Origin: Intestinibacter bartlettii
Lineage (GTDB): Bacteria > Bacillota > Clostridia > Peptostreptococcales > Peptostreptococcaceae
NCBI RefSeq assembly: GCF_000154445.1
Contig: NZ_DS499564.1
Direction: 5' to 3' (one strand)
DNA: 64,000 nucleotides
The position numbers were made by a program, and so were the translations under genes. The notes under the pieces are model-generated. The model saw only the letters and a program-made list of their open reading frames with translations, did not search any database and was not told the origin of the DNA. This document shows, one piece after another, positions 62,650 to 64,000 of the stretch (position 1 is its first letter; every line of letters begins with the position of its first letter).

Positions 62650-64000
<1,351 letters not shown>

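Overview
The window is AT-rich, gene-dense chromosomal DNA of a low-GC Gram-positive bacterium. Clostridia-type codon use, strong GGAGG-type ribosome binding sites, T-box and cobalamin riboswitch regulation and the complete anaerobic B12 pathway point to class Clostridia, probably Peptostreptococcaceae or a relative. This placement is inferred from gene content only. Apart from an rRNA operon at the right edge, no phage, IS element or CRISPR array is visible. Most genes lie on the minus strand.

Layout. 0-5.6 kb: small unknown genes, a secreted CHAP/NlpC-like protein, a nucleotide-regulated family II pyrophosphatase (CBS-DRTGG type), a cyclophilin and a patatin-like lipase. 5.7-12.3 kb: the PcrA helicase, a GntR(YtrA-type)-ABC exporter operon with its own operator, and a divergent MerR/MATE pair whose promoter has the 19-bp spacer typical of MerR control. 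12.4-18.5 kb: the cobalt transporter cbiMNQO behind a cobalamin riboswitch, and directly upstream on the same strand a MoxR-like AAA+ ATPase and a CobT/NorD-like VWA protein. 18.8-21.6 kb: an MBOAT plus DHHW protein pair (cell-surface O-acetylation). 21.6-31.2 kb: DegV, glutamate synthase gltBD, a second MATE exporter and a zinc-ribbon membrane protein. 31.3-36.2 kb: argCJBD behind a T-box leader with a duplicated antiterminator/terminator unit. 36.2-38.2 kb: sirC and a frameshifted sstT. 38.4-61.9 kb: one continuous tetrapyrrole/cobalamin block. 62.0-64.0 kb: the 3' part of an rRNA operon with the unusual order 23S-tRNA-Thr-5S.

How the genes work together. HemA and HemL make 5-aminolevulinate from glutamyl-tRNA. 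HemB, HemC and the fused CobA-HemD protein carry it to precorrin-2. SirC oxidises precorrin-2 to sirohydrochlorin. CbiK inserts cobalt, imported by CbiMNQO. CbiL, F, G, H, J, E, T, D, C, A and P build cobyric acid. CbiB, CobD and a PduX-like threonine kinase add the aminopropanol arm. CobU, CobS, CobT and CobC assemble the nucleotide loop. No corrinoid adenosyltransferase and no lower-ligand (bza/bluB) gene is visible, so these must be elsewhere or be bypassed by salvage. A second cobalamin riboswitch sits inside the block between cobC and cbiP. It would place the cbi genes together with hemC, cobA-hemD and hemB under B12 control while leaving cobTUSC and hemAL outside it.

The points most worth a second look are the partly duplicated arg T-box, the AAA+/VWA pair pointing into the cobalt transporter, the B12-riboswitch control of early tetrapyrrole genes, the single-base frameshift in sstT, the tRNA between 23S and 5S, and several unexplained inverted repeats and motifs between genes.
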